Shown: positions 1 through 7,284, counted from the stretch's first letter. The stretch: 64,000 nucleotides of DNA from M269 sp964640795 (GCA_964640795.1 CAZXIN010000020.1:27106-91105); one strand, 5' to 3'. Made by a program: numbers and translations. Notes: a model not told the origin generated them from the sequence alone.

Positions 1-63
1 TTATTTTAGGTTCTAGAAGCAACTAAGAACACTATATTCTTTACCAAAATGATTTACCGTAAC

Positions 64-498
64 CTATATTACCTTGTTATTTTTACATGCAACACTACAA
101 ACACAGTAATCTGGCCTTCCTGAAGTGCAGAAAATGCTCTTTCCGCTTCGAGTGACGGTAGAATACCTTATCTGCACCCTGCTATTGTTAGCATGAATAT
201 AAACCCTACCATTAATAGTAATATATAAATTGGTTGAGTTTCCCACCTTCATTTAAACTGAATTGCCAGCAGCAATATACTTAATTTCAGAAAGCCAAAC
301 TTTTTCCGGCGATAGAGCAGCAATTGATGTTGGTAGGTTAATTATTGGTGTCCCGAAAGGATATCCCTCAATGTATTCAATCACGATAAGCTCCTTGGCG
401 TCCTTTTCGATTTCCTCTAGGCCGAATGGTTATTCTAAATAGTCTTTGATACACCCTACCAATAAAACTAAAAATACAACGTTAGTTAAATACCTCAT
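64..498 (-). pseudogene. Broken cassette gene for a putative lipoprotein (two in-frame stops)
   Basis: Reading the minus strand from the ATG at 498, a lipoprotein-like leader (MRYLTNVVFLVLLVGC, LVGC lipobox) is followed by a TAA at 430-432. The same frame continues open (PFGLEEIEKDAKELIV...) to a second TAA at 253-255. It resumes at once with ATG and runs 62 more codons, rich in Cys near the end, to a stop at 64. The simplest reading is one lipoprotein gene of about 144 codons broken by two nonsense mutations. The alternative is two or three unrelated short ORFs. I do not recognise the family. The attC of this cassette lies left of the window. Confidence 0.5.
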
Positions 499-515
499 TG
501 AGCTTCCTTGTAAAC

Positions 516-621
516 ATAACGTTTCAAATAACCGGTGCCAGCTTGCTGGCTATAATACGAAGCGGCCAGCGAATATTTGTCAGAGTGAACGAAAGCGAAC
601 AGCTCGATGTTTTTGTTATAT
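516..621 (-). repeat. attC site of the 616-927 cassette
   Basis: Core sites ATAAC at 516-520 and GTTATAT at 615-621 bound an imperfect inverted repeat (CTTGCTGGCT / GCCAGCGAAT arms). It is a long type with the tail that runs from GAACGAAAGCGAAC to ATGTTTTTGTTAT. The stop codon of the upstream gene lies inside the right core. Confidence 0.85.
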
Positions 622-927
622 TTCAGTGACTGCATGCAACTGTAATGAATTACCATTTACACACTCGTTGATACTTACCTGTAATCTTGCTTTAGCTGCT
701 TTTGCCGCAAGCAACAACGATTTAAATTCAGGTGGAGCACTTGCGGGTACGTAAGCCCAACCATTGCTTGATGTGCATAAGTTAGAGGAGGTTGGAAACC
801 CCTCGTCTAGTTGTATGGCCATTATTCCAGAGACATCAATATATAATTTACTTATTTTCCCAAAGTCCTGCCCACCAAATGAAAAGCTGGAAATTAAGAG
901 TAGTGTAATCGTAAATATGTATTTCAT
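616..927 (-). CDS. Small exported protein, paralogous cassette family
   Basis: This is a 103-residue protein with a signal peptide (about residues 1-18, ending SFSFGG). Its mature part holds two central or C-terminal Cys residues (SNLC, INEC) and the helix FKSLLLAAKAAK, followed by a strand and a Cys. That layout is shared by nine other cassette genes in this array. It resembles small secreted OB-fold proteins such as the SubB/PltB toxin B subunits, which is an inference from pattern only. AAGGAAC lies 5 bases before the ATG at 927. It is the only gene in its cassette. The function is unknown, probably periplasmic or secreted. Confidence 0.75.
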   Translation of the reverse strand: MKYIFTITLLLISSFSFGGQDFGKISKLYIDVSGIMAIQLDEGFPTSSNLCTSSNGWAYVPASAPPEFKSLLLAAKAAKARLQVSINECVNGNSLQLHAVTEI

Positions 928-951
928 ATTAAGTTCCTTATTTTTGAAATA

Positions 952-1040
952 TAACGGCTAAACTAAACGGAGCATAGGGGTTGGCTAAAATTGCGAAGTA
1001 ATAGCCAGCGAAAATGGTTCCGATTGAGCTTTTTGTTAGC
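952..1040 (-). repeat. attC site of the gene-free cassette (copy 1)
   Basis: Cores ATAAC (952) and GTTAGC (1035-1040) flank arms TTGGCTA and TAGCCAGCG. The short type ends TTCCGATTGAGCTTTTTGTTAGC, counted here as positions 1018-1040. Confidence 0.8.
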
Positions 1041-1290
1041 TAGTGCTGTTTGGATTGAATGACGAACTAACAAGCTGTGGCTTCCCTTATTAAGTTATGT
1101 GGTTGCATATCCTTTGCCGCTTTGCTTGTCAGTATTTGATAAATCTATATTGCCATGTTTTTCAATTTATATGAACCACTTTTTAAAGCTGATAGTCAAA
1201 CAGAAAAGCTAACCACCTCGCACACCAACCTACAGACAAATAACCCCCAATTAATCGACTACTTTTGACATAAAGGTTAAATATCCCCCC
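1041..1290 (-). repeat. Gene-free integron cassette, copy 1 (second copy at 10620-10854)
   Basis: No ORF of useful size lies on either strand. About 200 bases align with 10632-10845, including CAGTATTTGATAAAT, ATGAACCACTTTTT and CCAACCTACAG. On the minus strand both copies keep a 13-codon ORF (here 1067-1108) with similar residues: MQPHNLIREATAC here and MQQHNSTKEVTVC in the other copy. It may be a regulatory or promoter cassette, a small RNA, or a micropeptide gene; nothing in the sequence decides between these. Confidence 0.7.
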
Positions 1291-1329
1291 CAGAGAGTGA
1301 CAGCGAACGATTTGATGTTTTTGTTATGT
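1291..1329 (-). repeat. Half attC (right arm and tail only)
   Basis: Only the 3' portion of a long-type attC is present (GAGTGACAGCGAAC to GTTATGT at 1323-1329); its left arm is missing. It abuts the next attC with no cassette body between them, so a cassette appears to have been lost by deletion. Confidence 0.6.
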
Positions 1330-1454
1330 TTTAACACCATATGCAAAGCTTGCAATATAAGCAGCAATTACTCGCAGGCTATAATGTGAAGCAGCCAGCG
1401 AGTATTTTTCCCAGCGCTTGCATCAACAGGTACGAATTGAGCACCTTGTTATGA
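1329..1454 (-). repeat. attC site of the DUF3291 end of the three-gene cassette
   Basis: Core TTTTAAC at 1329-1335 and GTTATGA at 1448-1454 flank arms CTCGCAGGCT and AGCCAGCGAG. The site is unusually long (about 126 bp) with a diverged tail between the right arm and the core. Confidence 0.75.
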
Positions 1455-1910
1455 GTTTTCACCACAATCCAATTTAGGTTTGGCAAAATTACCTTTAAAG
1501 CTAAAAGCCTCTGGTGTTTCGCCATTTTGACGAAGAAGCTTTAATTTTGCCATTGCTTCCTCGATAGTAGGGATGTGCCCTTGTGCTACCCACCAAAGCA
1601 CATATGACTCTTCTGTCATGGGTATAAACCACTCCTTCTTACGTTTGAGAAAATCTATATGATGTGTTTTAAACATAAAGTGCTTTAGTGACTCCACACC
1701 ATCCCAGACAGACATATTGACGATTAAACCTGGATCGCCTTCTATTTGTATGCTGGTTGCGTCACCGCTTTCGTCTTTCAAACGCCAGATAAACCCTTGG
1801 CTGGATTCTGCAATCGCATTGATAGGCTCAAGATTATCAACAAAACCTGCCATTCGGGGTGATTCCAGATTAAATCTGGTTTTTCCTATATTGAGCTGAG
1901 CGAGGTGCAT
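1449..1910 (-). CDS. DUF3291 family protein
   Basis: The 153-residue product is a full-length DUF3291-type protein: MHLAQLNIG start, a WRL..E.GDAT..... segment, MSVWDGVESL, and a conserved HHIDFLKRKKEWF / WWVAQGHIPTIEEAMAKL C-terminal half. The family is related to the dimeric alpha/beta-barrel (antibiotic-monooxygenase-like) proteins, and its biochemical role is not established. It lies 86 bases downstream of the VOC gene with a hairpin but no standard attC between them, so it probably shares a cassette with the VOC and AraC genes. Confidence 0.8.
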   Translation of the reverse strand: MHLAQLNIGKTRFNLESPRMAGFVDNLEPINAIAESSQGFIWRLKDESGDATSIQIEGDPGLIVNMSVWDGVESLKHFMFKTHHIDFLKRKKEWFIPMTEESYVLWWVAQGHIPTIEEAMAKLKLLRQNGETPEAFSFKGNFAKPKLDCGENS

Positions 1911-1933
1911 TTAGCCTCCTTGTCACATAAAAT

Positions 1934-1977
1934 CTAGCTCACCGGGGTGTCGCAATGCAACGTTCCGGTGAAGCTAA
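1934..1977. other. Hairpin between VOC and DUF3291 genes
   Basis: TAGCTCACCGG and CCGGTGAAGCTA can pair, with one extra A in one arm and a 19-base loop. There is no T-run and no RYYYAAC core on either side. It could be a decayed attC (an extrahelical base is typical of attC) or an RNA stability hairpin. Confidence 0.45.
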
Positions 1978-1996
1978 TAGATATATGTCGCTTTTA

Positions 1997-2395
1997 CTAG
2001 TTACCAGCTGTTTCCATGTGTTGTACCACATCTACACGGAAACCAGCAGGATCTTGTAGTATAAAGTGTATTTGTCCCCAAGCTTCTTCTTTCAAATCCA
2101 TAACCACATTTAAGTTCATATCCTCTGCCTCAGCATAGGCTTGAGCAGCATCTCTTACTTCTAATGAAATAACATAACCATCAGTAAACATAACAGGATG
2201 CAAGAATTCAGGTTGAGTAGCATGATCAGGCAATAAGAATCCGAGCTGAGCACCCGATTTAGGGGACACCAGATGTAAATAAAAGCTTGGGTCATAAAAA
2301 ACGGCACTAAAACCAAATACAGATTCATAGTACTGTTTTAACTCTTCTAGGTTTACAGCCACCATAACGGGAAACATTGCGTTTATTTCTATCAT
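1997..2395 (-). CDS. VOC superfamily (glyoxalase/bleomycin-resistance-like) protein
   Basis: The 132 residues form a single VOC unit with two beta-alpha-beta-beta-beta modules: MFPVMVAVNLEELKQYYESVFGF, a middle VISLEVRDAAQAYAEAE, and the end WGQIHFILQDPAGFRVDVVQ. VOC proteins bind a metal or small molecule as dioxygenases, isomerases or drug-binding proteins; the substrate is unknown. GGAGAAG lies 4 bases before the ATG. The upstream AraC gene stops 45 bases away, so the two are probably co-transcribed and the AraC protein may control it. Confidence 0.85.
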   Translation of the reverse strand: MIEINAMFPVMVAVNLEELKQYYESVFGFSAVFYDPSFYLHLVSPKSGAQLGFLLPDHATQPEFLHPVMFTDGYVISLEVRDAAQAYAEAEDMNLNVVMDLKEEAWGQIHFILQDPAGFRVDVVQHMETAGN

Positions 2396-2440
2396 TGAAC
2401 TTCTCCTTCAACTAGTGAATTTTGGAGAAAAGAGTATTCT

Positions 2441-3253
2441 TCATTGCTTCGACTTATGATTGTACAAAACGGACAAATTAATAAATTCGTCCGGTGTAAA
2501 TCCAGAAATGCGTTTAAACTCCCTGATATAGTGAGGCTGGTCATAGTAATGATCAACCCAGACTGTTTTGTCCCCACCTAAACTCAGGGACTTCAGCACT
2601 TTTTGAAACCTCATTACTTTTGAAAAATCCTTTGGGCTATGTCCTAAATATAGCTTCGTCAATCGTCGAAGCTGACGAGCAGACACACCAAACTTCAGGC
2701 ACTGCTTGTCTGAAAGATTGATATTGGAAATTGGATTTCTATAGCAATAATGCAGGTACCGCGCTACTCGTGCATCAATTTCCGAGTGTTTAATCATAGA
2801 AAGCAGTACGGTCGACAAGCCCTTGCACCGATCCTGAAACTTGTTAGTTTGGTTAATAGACTCAAATACTGCATTTATCACGTAACTCGGCAGTATATTT
2901 TCTGCATCAACAGTATTATGTGTCCCCCACTCACCCAGAGGGCAAGAAATCAATCCTTGATGCCCTAACAACCGGAATCTAATTCCAAAATAGGATACTG
3001 GCCCTGACAACTCAAATACTATCGGTGACAAAAATGGTGGGACAATAAAATTGTCTTCATAACATTCGGTGTTAATAATCCAATCAACACAGCTATCAGG
3101 AATACTATGGTATGAAAACATACCATCTGGAACACAGATTTGCCAAAAGCTTTGCACCCATCGATTCAGTGGTGATGATGGTAAAGATTCACTATAAGTA
3201 TTTTCAAGACCTACATGCCCCTGAATAGTATTAAAATCAACACTTAACACCAT
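2441..3253 (-). CDS. AraC-family transcriptional regulator
   Basis: The product is about 270 residues from ATG 3253, with AGGA 7 bases upstream; a GTG two codons earlier is possible. The N-terminal half has the layout of the uncharacterised domain in many AraC regulators (SESLPSSPLNRWVQSFWQI, then IPDSCVDWII). The C-terminal half has two helix-turn-helix motifs (FGVSARQLRRLTKLYLGHSPKDF and the QPHYIREFKRISGFTPDEF signature). It probably activates or represses the adjoining VOC and DUF3291 genes. A transcription factor carried in a cassette with its likely targets is uncommon. Confidence 0.85.
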   Translation of the reverse strand: MVLSVDFNTIQGHVGLENTYSESLPSSPLNRWVQSFWQICVPDGMFSYHSIPDSCVDWIINTECYEDNFIVPPFLSPIVFELSGPVSYFGIRFRLLGHQGLISCPLGEWGTHNTVDAENILPSYVINAVFESINQTNKFQDRCKGLSTVLLSMIKHSEIDARVARYLHYCYRNPISNINLSDKQCLKFGVSARQLRRLTKLYLGHSPKDFSKVMRFQKVLKSLSLGGDKTVWVDHYYDQPHYIREFKRISGFTPDEFINLSVLYNHKSKQ

Positions 3254-3303
3254 AAACACTTCCTACTTTAGATGTCCTTAAGGTGGTTCCAAATAAATCT
3301 ACC

Positions 3304-3402
3304 CCCTCAAATAACCAATACAAACTTACTGACTAAAATCAAAAGAAGTCAGCGAGTTAGCGTTCACCCCTGACAAAGGTGAAGTTGATTTGTTTGTTAG
3401 CT
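3304..3402 (-). repeat. attC site of the 3397-3747 cassette
   Basis: The right core GTTAGC (3397-3402) is intact, but the left core is degenerate (CCCCTCAAATAACC where others read AACGTTTCAAATAACC). Arms are CTTACTGACT / AGTCAGCGAG, with the CCCTGAC-AAAGGTGAAG tail type. Loss of the left core fits the unusual multi-gene unit to its left. Confidence 0.75.
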
Positions 3403-3747
3403 GCTTGCGACATATTTGAAGATTTTATGTTGAAACAACAAAATAATTAAAGGGCTAGCTAAGAGTAATATGAACTGCCACCTGCTTGTTGCCAAGTTTA
3501 GTTGAAGGAGTAAGCCAACCACAACGCCCCAAAAAAGACTTATACCGATGATAGTGAGCCACTGACGTCGATTAGTTAACAGGGATAACAATTTTGAATT
3601 TATTGATACATTAATAGTAAGTATAACAGCATAAATTGACGCAACAGCGAGCCCAGATTTCATGTACCAAAAATAAGACTTTTGATCTGGCCAAATTGCT
3701 GAATCTAAGAACCAATTCATTGTGATAAAGCTAGTACTCCTTTGCAT
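3397..3747 (-). CDS. Cassette-encoded small membrane protein
   Basis: The 116-residue product has three predicted membrane segments (about residues 28-48, 64-82 and 90-106). I recognise no family. The start is unclear: ATG 3747 overlaps a good AAAGGAG motif, and ATG 3720 (MNWFLDS) lies 16 bases beyond it. It is a single-gene cassette whose stop lies in its attC. Confidence 0.6.
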   Translation of the reverse strand: MQRSTSFITMNWFLDSAIWPDQKSYFWYMKSGLAVASIYAVILTINVSINSKLLSLLTNRRQWLTIIGISLFWGVVVGLLLQLNLATSRWQFILLLASPLIILLFQHKIFKYVASS

Positions 3748-3820
3748 AAGGTGAAAGAAGAAAACGCCAATAGCTATTTGAATTAGACGACTGATAAACC
3801 GAGCTCCTTTAGCAGCTAAT

Positions 3821-3901
3821 GCCTAACATAAGAGGCAATTACTAGCTGGCTACAATGCTAAGCAGCCAGTAAGTATGGTTCCGATTGAGCTTTTTGTTAG
3901 C
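3821..3901 (-). repeat. attC site of the 3912-4235 cassette
   Basis: Cores GCCTAAC (3821) and GTTAGC (to 3901) flank arms TTACTAGCTGGCT and AGCCAGTAAGTA. It is the short type ending GATTGAGCTTTTTGTTAG. Confidence 0.85.
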
Positions 3902-3911
3902 TATCATAATG

Positions 3912-4235
3912 TTACTTCGTAAACACTGCATAGCTAATTACCTCGTGGTTTGACCACGAAGTGTCACATGTACCAGTACCAAAAATGTGTACGTTATTCT
4001 GGGCCTGAAACGCAGCCAATAACCCAGAGGTAATAGCTGGCCTATCTTTCGTATACATTACGAATGTGTCCTGTGTATAGGCAATCAGATTCGGTTGACT
4101 CAACTACAACAAGAACAACCTCGGATACCCTACTGCCAAAGAATGAGATACTTGATATTTTACCTTTAGGTTGACTTGCACTCACAGTGCTCGCTACAAA
4201 TGATAAGACAATTGAAAGAATTATTTTCCTACCAT
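3912..4235 (-). pseudogene. Frameshifted member of the small exported protein family
   Basis: From ATG 4235 the frame closes at once (MVGK stop). The next frame encodes a clear signal peptide (KIILSIVLSFVASTVSA) and mature start QPKGKISSISFFGS, and stops after IRNVYER. A third shift is needed for the typical C-terminal half KDRPAITSGLLAAFQAQ... ending TGTCDTSW. Two small indels therefore break a gene that otherwise has the whole family architecture. An intact 63-codon ORF (3912-4103) remains but lacks the export signal. Confidence 0.65.
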
Positions 4236-4258
4236 GTTTTATAACATCTCCATGTGAT

Positions 4259-4358
4259 AGCTAACGGCATAATAGGCGGCTAAAAATGCTTGACTAAAAT
4301 TAGCGACGAGGGAGCACAAGCCAAGCTTTTTGCATCCATACTTTAGGGGTTTGTTATA
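4259..4358 (-). repeat. attC site of the 4359-4703 cassette
   Basis: Cores AGCTAAC (4259) and GTTATAT (4353) flank weaker arms (GCTTGACTAAAA / AGCCAAGC). It carries the GCGACGAGGGAGC spacer also seen near 11420. Confidence 0.7.
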
Positions 4359-4703
4359 TCACGATTCTGGGGGCTTAGTAATAATTCTGCTAAGCCTACA
4401 AAACTGTTCCCCGCTGCTATCGTCTGCACGAACAACAACTTTTGCCCCAGAAGCTTGAGCTGACATTAATAACGACAATGCAGGTTGATAGCCTTCTTCA
4501 TTTTTATTTAAGACTAGCCAATAATCATCCGTACAAGTCAAGCCTGAAATATCATACCTAGGACTAGTTTGAACCAATATTTGACCATTACTGCTCCAAG
4601 CAGATATAAACTCAATTTTTACATCAGCTGAGTCTTTATATGCCGTACTTCCTTCAAAAGCAGCAAGGACCAAAATTAAACCTACAATTTTATCCATTCT
4701 CAT
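4359..4703 (-). CDS. Small exported protein, paralogous cassette family
   Basis: The start MRMDKIVGLIL at 4703 is chosen because AAGGAG lies 6 bases upstream; a longer reading would enter the neighbouring attC. The product has about 114 residues: a hydrophobic leader ending near STAY, a central Cys (GLTCTDDYWLVL), the family helix PALSLLMSAQASGAKVVV and a last Cys (EQFCRLSRI). It is closest in outline to the 616-927 product. The function is unknown; export to the periplasm or beyond is inferred from the leader. Confidence 0.75.
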   Translation of the reverse strand: MRMDKIVGLILVLAAFEGSTAYKDSADVKIEFISAWSSNGQILVQTSPRYDISGLTCTDDYWLVLNKNEEGYQPALSLLMSAQASGAKVVVRADDSSGEQFCRLSRIITKPPES

Positions 4704-4720
4704 TAATTTCTCCTTAGTGA

Positions 4721-4826
4721 TATAACGTCTCAAATAACCGGCACAAACTTGCCGGCTAAAATTCCAAAAGAGCCAGTGAGTTGGCGTCCAACCCTGCCTA
4801 GGGTAAAGTTTATTTGTTTGTTATAA
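4721..4826 (-). repeat. attC site of the 4821-5219 cassette
   Basis: Cores TATAAC (4721) and GTTATAA (4820) flank arms CTTGCCGGCT / AGCCAGTGAG. It has the AACGTTTC-AAATAACCGG-type left end and the CCTGCCTAGGG hairpin tail. Confidence 0.85.
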
Positions 4827-5219
4827 GGCAATCTCACAGGCTTGGCTTTTAAACTTTACAACAAATTCTTTAGCTTCGGTTAATGTCTTAGAGTAGCTGA
4901 CTTTGTAATACCCTAAACCATCTCTCTGTTCATAAATTGTTTGAAAGATGAATCCATGATCTACAAGATATTGGACTTTCTTCCGCTGAGAATCATCAGA
5001 TTTCTTCGGTGGCTTAAAATGCCGTCCGAAATTGAAAGCAACACCTTTACATACTGGACACTCAATAGCTAATGGATATTCAATTGGCTTAACGTCAAAA
5101 TACCTCATGTTGGAGGTTCTGCAGTTTAGACAAGCAAAGGACATGGCATACTCAGGTCCTGAAGTTTTTTCTTCTGGCTCAGGTATATTTCTAGATCCTG
5201 TTTTTCTTCGAAGCTCCAT
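4821..5219 (-). CDS. Zinc-ribbon cassette protein (hypothetical)
   Basis: The first half holds two Cys pairs (FACLNCRT and IECPVCKG), a likely zinc ribbon, with RHFKPPKKSD between. The second half (QYLVDHGFIFQTIYEQRDGLGYYKVSYSKTL..AKEFV) is a small alpha/beta region. Proteins of this layout recur in Vibrio-type integrons; no function is known to me. The start is uncertain: ATG 5219 (MELRRKTG) is used, ATG 5237 and 5282 are in frame. The residues before 5237 are translated attC (NKNIKLFAVAH), so the longer reading would be an attC-gene fusion. Confidence 0.65.
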   Translation of the reverse strand: MELRRKTGSRNIPEPEEKTSGPEYAMSFACLNCRTSNMRYFDVKPIEYPLAIECPVCKGVAFNFGRHFKPPKKSDDSQRKKVQYLVDHGFIFQTIYEQRDGLGYYKVSYSKTLTEAKEFVVKFKSQACEIAL

Positions 5220-5230
5220 TCTCTGCGGTT

Positions 5231-5274
5231 TGTCCATGTGAGCGACAGCGAACAGCTTGATGTTTTTGTTATGC
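5231..5274 (-). repeat. Half attC of the DUF4279 cassette
   Basis: Only the tail of a long-type attC remains (GTGAGCGACAGCGAAC to GTTATGC, 5268-5274). The left arm and left core are missing, so the DUF4279 gene and the zinc-ribbon gene to its left are probably locked in one unit. Confidence 0.65.
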
Positions 5275-5685
5275 GTTTTCATCGTCTTTACAGAAGTAAT
5301 TATCCCACGTTACAGGCAACCCCATATCCACAAGCCTTTTCATGATATCTAGACTCATACTTGGCCCGCCTTGCTCGTTACCCTCCCAATAACAAAAAAT
5401 ATCTGTCTCACAGCCAACATCTCGAAGGCTTTTCAACAAGAACTCTTTGTTTGCAAGCATCTTTAAAAGATACTCGATATGTTTGTGGTTTTTATTAGAA
5501 ATTAATTTTTGCTTGGTAGTAAAGAGCCATGCATTAGTTTCTCTTTCGTGTTTGTATTTTGAGTCTGTTTTTATTTCGCGGAGTTTCGTTGGCTCTAACC
5601 CAAGCATTTTTGAAATCTCGTAAGGAGGAATACTTTTAGAGAATATTCTCAAAGTTGCATAAGTACTTGTACAGGCCATATTCAT
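5269..5685 (-). CDS. DUF4279 family protein
   Basis: The 138-residue product matches the DUF4279 layout: an N-terminal strand YATLRIFSKSIPPYEISKMLGLEPTKL, then ..NAWLFTTK.., a helix with HIEYLLKMLANKEFLLKSL, and a strand with CETDIFCYWEGNEQGGPSMS followed by VDMGLPVTWDNYF. Members are small cytosolic proteins without a known activity and are often found next to phage, immunity or cassette genes. ATG 5679 (MACTS) is an alternative start. Confidence 0.8.
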   Translation of the reverse strand: MNMACTSTYATLRIFSKSIPPYEISKMLGLEPTKLREIKTDSKYKHERETNAWLFTTKQKLISNKNHKHIEYLLKMLANKEFLLKSLRDVGCETDIFCYWEGNEQGGPSMSLDIMKRLVDMGLPVTWDNYFCKDDENA

Positions 5686-5698
5686 CTACTCAGAAAAC

Positions 5699-5788
5699 GC
5701 ATAACGCCTACAATAACGGGAAAAGCTGAGCGACAGCGAAGCTTTTTCCCAATGGGCCAAGCGAATGTTGTTTATTGTTTTGTTAGGC
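5699..5788 (-). repeat. attC site of the 5795-6118 cassette
   Basis: Cores GCATAAC (5699) and GTTAGGC (5782-5788) flank arms GGGAAAAGCT / AGCTTTTTCCC around a GAGCGACAGCGA loop. These arms differ in sequence from the CTGGCT type, so this site is unlike its neighbours. Confidence 0.75.
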
Positions 5789-5794
5789 ATCATA

Positions 5795-6118
5795 TTACCA
5801 AGCATCCCATGAAACTTGCGCTGAATAACCACGGAACTGAATTGTTAAACTTTTGTTCGAGTAGGTTTGTTCACTATTTTCGTAGTTTATATCGCCAGAA
5901 TAATCTGCTCTATGCAAGTTATACCCATAATGATTTATTTCATCTATTAGCGACTCCACTTTTTCGATGAGTGCATTCGCAAGAGATCTGCGGTCTGAGC
6001 TCCCTTTTTCAATAAATAAATTATAGAGCTCTAAGTTAAGGAACCTTTGGATTTCCAATAGATGTTTGTAGCCACTTTCGCTTGGTAGATTCAACGTGCG
6101 GTATTTTTCAAATTCCAT
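5795..6118 (-). CDS. Hypothetical cytosolic cassette protein
   Basis: The 107 residues have no signal or membrane segment. The first two-thirds is predicted helical (SGYKHLLEIQRFLNLELYNLFIEKG, ALIEKVESLIDEINHYGY), and the end is strand-like (KSLTIQFRGYSAQVSWDAW). I recognise no family. The stop is 7 bases from its attC. Confidence 0.6.
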   Translation of the reverse strand: MEFEKYRTLNLPSESGYKHLLEIQRFLNLELYNLFIEKGSSDRRSLANALIEKVESLIDEINHYGYNLHRADYSGDINYENSEQTYSNKSLTIQFRGYSAQVSWDAW

Positions 6119-6125
6119 TTATGAT

Positions 6126-6195
6126 GCCTAACGCTTAAGCCAAACGGCGGCTGCGAGCACAGCGAGTTGCCGTCCGGTTAAGCTTTTTGTTATGT
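6126..6195 (-). repeat. attC site of the 6190-6642 cassette
   Basis: This 70-bp site has cores GCCTAAC (6126) and GTTATGT (6189), with arms AAACGGCGGC and GCCGTCCGGTT around a short CGAGCACAGCGAGT centre. Confidence 0.8.
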
Positions 6196-6642
6196 TGAAT
6201 GATCACCCGAACCTCTAATTCTATTGATATTTAATCGAACCAGCTCAGGTAAATCACTACGTTTCCCGTTATTTATTCCATCATAGATTTGCTTATGCAT
6301 CGAAATATCTACGAATTTGCCATTCACAATTTTCATTACATTTGGAAACCCAACATTTTTGAGTTCATTTAACGCCCGAGAAATAAACTTCACTTCAAAT
6401 TCAGAATGAGGCTCTTTACCCTTTAACTTAACAATGCGGACTGAATCTTCCAATGTCGGAACAATCTCCTGCTCTATGACGTCGCAAAAAAGCTCTCGAT
6501 TTGTATAGCAAAACAATTCCAGCCCTTCGTTTTCAAGTAAAAAGCTATGATATTCGGCATCTAGCTTTTTGTTAACCTGCAATGCTCGATAAGCAATCAC
6601 GAATGCTAAGGAAATAATTACAAAGAATAAAAACTCAATCAT
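6190..6642 (-). CDS. Single-pass membrane protein, hypothetical
   Basis: This 150-residue product has one N-terminal membrane anchor (IEFLFFVIISLAFVIAYRAL) followed by a soluble, probably cytosolic, domain with several charged helices (FEVKFISRALNELKNVGFPNVMKIV). I recognise no family. Its last codons overlap the right core of its attC. Confidence 0.65.
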   Translation of the reverse strand: MIEFLFFVIISLAFVIAYRALQVNKKLDAEYHSFLLENEGLELFCYTNRELFCDVIEQEIVPTLEDSVRIVKLKGKEPHSEFEVKFISRALNELKNVGFPNVMKIVNGKFVDISMHKQIYDGINNGKRSDLPELVRLNINRIRGSGDHST

Positions 6643-6658
6643 AGGAATTAAACATAAT

Positions 6659-6759
6659 TTTTAACATAAGCGGCGCAAACTCGCTGGCTATAACGCGAAG
6701 CAGCCAGCGAGTATTTGTCCAAGTGAGCGACAGCGAACTGCTTGATGTTTTTGTTATGC
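6659..6759 (-). repeat. attC site of the 6754-7272 cassette
   Basis: It is a typical long-type site: left core TTTTTAAC (near 6659), right core GTTATGC (6753-6759), arms CTCGCTGGCT / AGCCAGCGAG, and tail GAGCGACAGCGAAC. Confidence 0.9.
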
Positions 6760-7272
6760 ATACTTTGCACCCCTTCTCCAAAAATCCCTATCTTCAGCAG
6801 TTAAGCTGCTGCCCCAACCGTCCTTGTCTGAAAAAAGCGAAAACTTAAAAGGCGTTAGAGTCGGAAGCTTTTGTACATTGGTAACCAAAAGAACTTTTTC
6901 TAGATCATTGATTGAAGCTTCGTTTTCCGCAGCACCCCAAAAGCTACTCCATAAGATTTCTGTAACACCTTCGATAACGGTCCTAAACTTACTTTCAGAG
7001 ATGTTTCGCTGAGCCAATATAGCAATTAAATCATCTGGAAAGTCATCCCCTAAACCACAATCGATTAAAAGTGGCCTTTGTGATTCCCATGGCTCAAATT
7101 GATCTGGGCCATCTATTAAAGGCCATTTCCACATATGATCTAGTAACTCTGTTACAGCTAATATATTTAAGTCATTTTCAGCACAGTATTTTTCAAAAAC
7201 CAACAAGCTGATAGCAGATCTAGCTGTTAGTGATAACGGTCTACATTGTTCAAGATATTCACGTACATTCAT
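6754..7272 (-). CDS. Hypothetical cytosolic cassette protein
   Basis: The 172 residues have no export signal or membrane segment. The sequence is mostly helical with an acidic middle (LIDGPDQFEPWESQ, CGLGDDFPDDLIA) and a Trp-rich C-terminal third (EILWSSFWGAAENEASINDLEKVL). The overall layout is like small immunity-type or effector-binding proteins, but no family can be named. Confidence 0.65.
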   Translation of the reverse strand: MNVREYLEQCRPLSLTARSAISLLVFEKYCAENDLNILAVTELLDHMWKWPLIDGPDQFEPWESQRPLLIDCGLGDDFPDDLIAILAQRNISESKFRTVIEGVTEILWSSFWGAAENEASINDLEKVLLVTNVQKLPTLTPFKFSLFSDKDGWGSSLTAEDRDFWRRGAKYA

Positions 7273-7284
7273 CAGTATGCATAA

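Noticed and set aside
446..754. Plus-strand ORF of 102 codons across an attC
   Set aside because: It runs through the attC and antisense to the exported-protein gene at 616-927, with no ribosome site or recognisable protein.
2392..2577. Minus-strand ORF of 61 codons between AraC and VOC
   Set aside because: It overlaps the 3' end of the AraC gene in another frame and has no protein-like pattern.
2441..3253. VOC plus AraC as a drug-resistance cassette
   Set aside because: The VOC domain is generic and no resistance-specific residues are visible; no resistance role is supported.
5752..5970. Plus-strand ORF of 72 codons
   Set aside because: Antisense to 5795-6118 and starts inside an attC; all credible cassette genes are on the minus strand.
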